From the NCBI RefSeq assembly GCF_000759855.1, contig NZ_JNAI01000004.1, positions 23,774-87,773 of the forward strand: a stretch of 64,000 nucleotides of DNA, in the 5' to 3' direction. This document shows positions 63,751 to 64,000 of this stretch, piece by piece. Position numbers and translations under genes: made by a program. Source of the stretch: Prochlorococcus marinus str. MIT 9107. Its GTDB lineage: Bacteria > Cyanobacteriota > Cyanobacteriia > PCC-6307 > Cyanobiaceae. Every line of letters begins with the position of its first letter. Within the stretch, counting starts at the first letter, position 1. Under the pieces are notes generated by a model, which had not been told where the DNA came from, did no database searches, and worked only from the letters and a program-made list of their open reading frames with translations.

Positions 63751-64000
63751 GATATGCCTCTTTGCTTGAGAGTATGATATCTTGAATCGAGAATTTATTA
63801 AATAATTACTTTCCTATATCTGAACCCACACCTTTGTTATTGAGTTCCTTTTGATATGCCTCTTTGCTTGAGAGTATGAAATCTTTAATCGAGAATTTAT
63901 TAAATAATGACTTTCCTATATCTGAACCCACACCTTTGTTATTGAGTTCCTTTTGATATGCCTCTTTGCTTGAGAGTATGAAATCTTTAATCGAGAATTT
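63751..64000. repeat. 102-bp tandem repeat, at least 2.4 units
   Basis: Units begin at 63751, 63853 and 63955 (each opening GATATGCCTCTTTGCTTGAG), an exact 102-bp period. Units 1 and 2 differ at three bases; the visible part of unit 3 is identical to unit 2. 102 is a multiple of three and codes for a 34-residue repeat on the minus strand. The array continues past the window edge. Confidence 0.95.
63806..64000 (-). CDS. C-terminal part of a tandem-repeat protein (partial)
   Basis: An open minus-strand frame entering from the right edge, 64 residues to the TAA at 63806-63808. It reads ...KFSIKDFILSSKEAYQ, then a full 34-residue unit (KELNNKGVGSDIGKSLFN followed by KFSIKDFILSSKEAYQ), then KELNNKGVGSDIGK and stop. 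The stop is inside the last unit: the codon TCA (Ser) of the other unit is TAA here, so the protein ends early and the rest of unit 1 is no longer translated. The unit looks helical and contains no cysteine. No family was recognised, and the N-terminus is not in the window. Confidence 0.75.
   Translation of the reverse strand, partial: KFSIKDFILSSKEAYQKELNNKGVGSDIGKSLFNKFSIKDFILSSKEAYQKELNNKGVGSDIGK

Larger units (their letters stand above)
63360..63805. other. 446-bp non-coding boundary: motif copies, tRNA remnant and decayed repeat
   Basis: No intact gene. From left to right: AT-rich sequence upstream of the secreted hypothetical gene, the GGTAGGTGA tandem motif (63518-63541), the tRNA-Cys remnant (63599-63689), and the non-translated rest of the last 102-bp repeat (63751-63805). 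The minus frame of the repeat gene continues open beyond its stop down to 63563, antisense through the tRNA remnant. Confidence 0.7.

Noticed and set aside
63563..63805. Longer C-terminus of the repeat protein down to 63563
   Set aside because: An in-frame TAA at 63806-63808 ends it. The residues beyond are the untranslated remainder of the last repeat and antisense of the tRNA remnant.
1..64000. CRISPR array, insertion sequence transposase or prophage
   Set aside because: No short direct repeats with unique spacers, no transposase and no phage structural genes were seen. The 102-bp repeats are coding and have no spacers.
62223..64000. Calling the region a complete tycheposon
   Set aside because: No tyrosine recombinase, helicase or replication gene is within the window. 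Only the tRNA anchor and a decayed repeat are visible.

Overview
The window looks like a chromosome segment of a high-light-adapted Prochlorococcus (a marine picocyanobacterium). The evidence is the very AT-rich sequence with short intergenic gaps, cyanobacterial photosynthesis genes (psaA, psaB, psaL, psaI, psaD), a plant-type NDH subunit (ndhN), the clock-input protein LdpA, a cyanobacterial-type glutamate-cysteine ligase, and cyanobacterial families such as CAAD, DUF2839 and CCB2/CCB4. The strain cannot be named from sequence alone. A few genes appear to start with TTG or GTG.

Layout. 1-1.9 kb: the tail of glutamate synthase, a YCII protein and lipA. 2.0-4.6 kb: a small accessory cluster with a serine-resolvase-like protein that has lost catalytic residues, a 70-residue protein, a cytoplasmic beta-lactamase-like protein and an NlpC/P60 protein. 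4.6-11.5 kb: psaL-psaI, a membrane glycosyltransferase and the psaA-psaB operon. 11.8-14.5 kb: a cbiG-cobJ fusion and a HAD protein. 14.5-15.1 kb: a gene-free stretch and tRNA-Ser. 15-17 kb: alr and an HNH nuclease. 16.9-33.0 kb: a near-continuous minus-strand ribosomal cluster (rplC to rpmE, with secY, adk, rpoA, truA and prfA). It lacks rpsJ, rpsN and rpmD, which is usual for cyanobacteria, and both zinc-ribbon protein types present (L31, L36) are cysteine-free forms.

33-48 kb: ndhN, ldpA, tRNA-Gln, a HAD protein, recA behind a good cyanobacterial LexA box, DUF2839, a degenerate DinG-like protein, tyrA, a CrtD-like flavoprotein, a fructosamine-kinase-like protein, a CAAD/CURT1-like membrane protein, a MoeB-rhodanese fusion, a tandem-duplicated CobO, larE, speD, recF and tRNA-Arg. 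47.7-60.9 kb: a GNAT-like protein, ppc, gshA, trpE, psaD, a histidine kinase with an eroded ATP-binding domain, rodA, mrp, hemF, a CCB2/CCB4 protein and rnd.

61-64 kb: the accessory end. An LpxB-like gene abuts tRNA-Cys. Downstream, 1,325 bp away, lies a decayed second copy of the tRNA-Cys 3' half plus about 70 bp of flank. The copies bracket two small genes (TPR, secreted hypothetical) and several copies of a GGTAGGTGAAT motif. The window then runs into a minus-strand gene made of 102-bp (34-residue) tandem repeats. Its last repeat carries a stop, and the repeat sequence decays towards the tRNA remnant. This is the most likely place for an undescribed integrative system: the edge of a tRNA-anchored genomic island, with no integrase visible in the window.

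How it works together: most of the window is core photoautotrophic housekeeping (photosystem I, translation, C4 carbon fixation, corrinoid and haem synthesis, glutathione, envelope growth). The accessory signals are at 2-4.6 kb and 62.2-64 kb.
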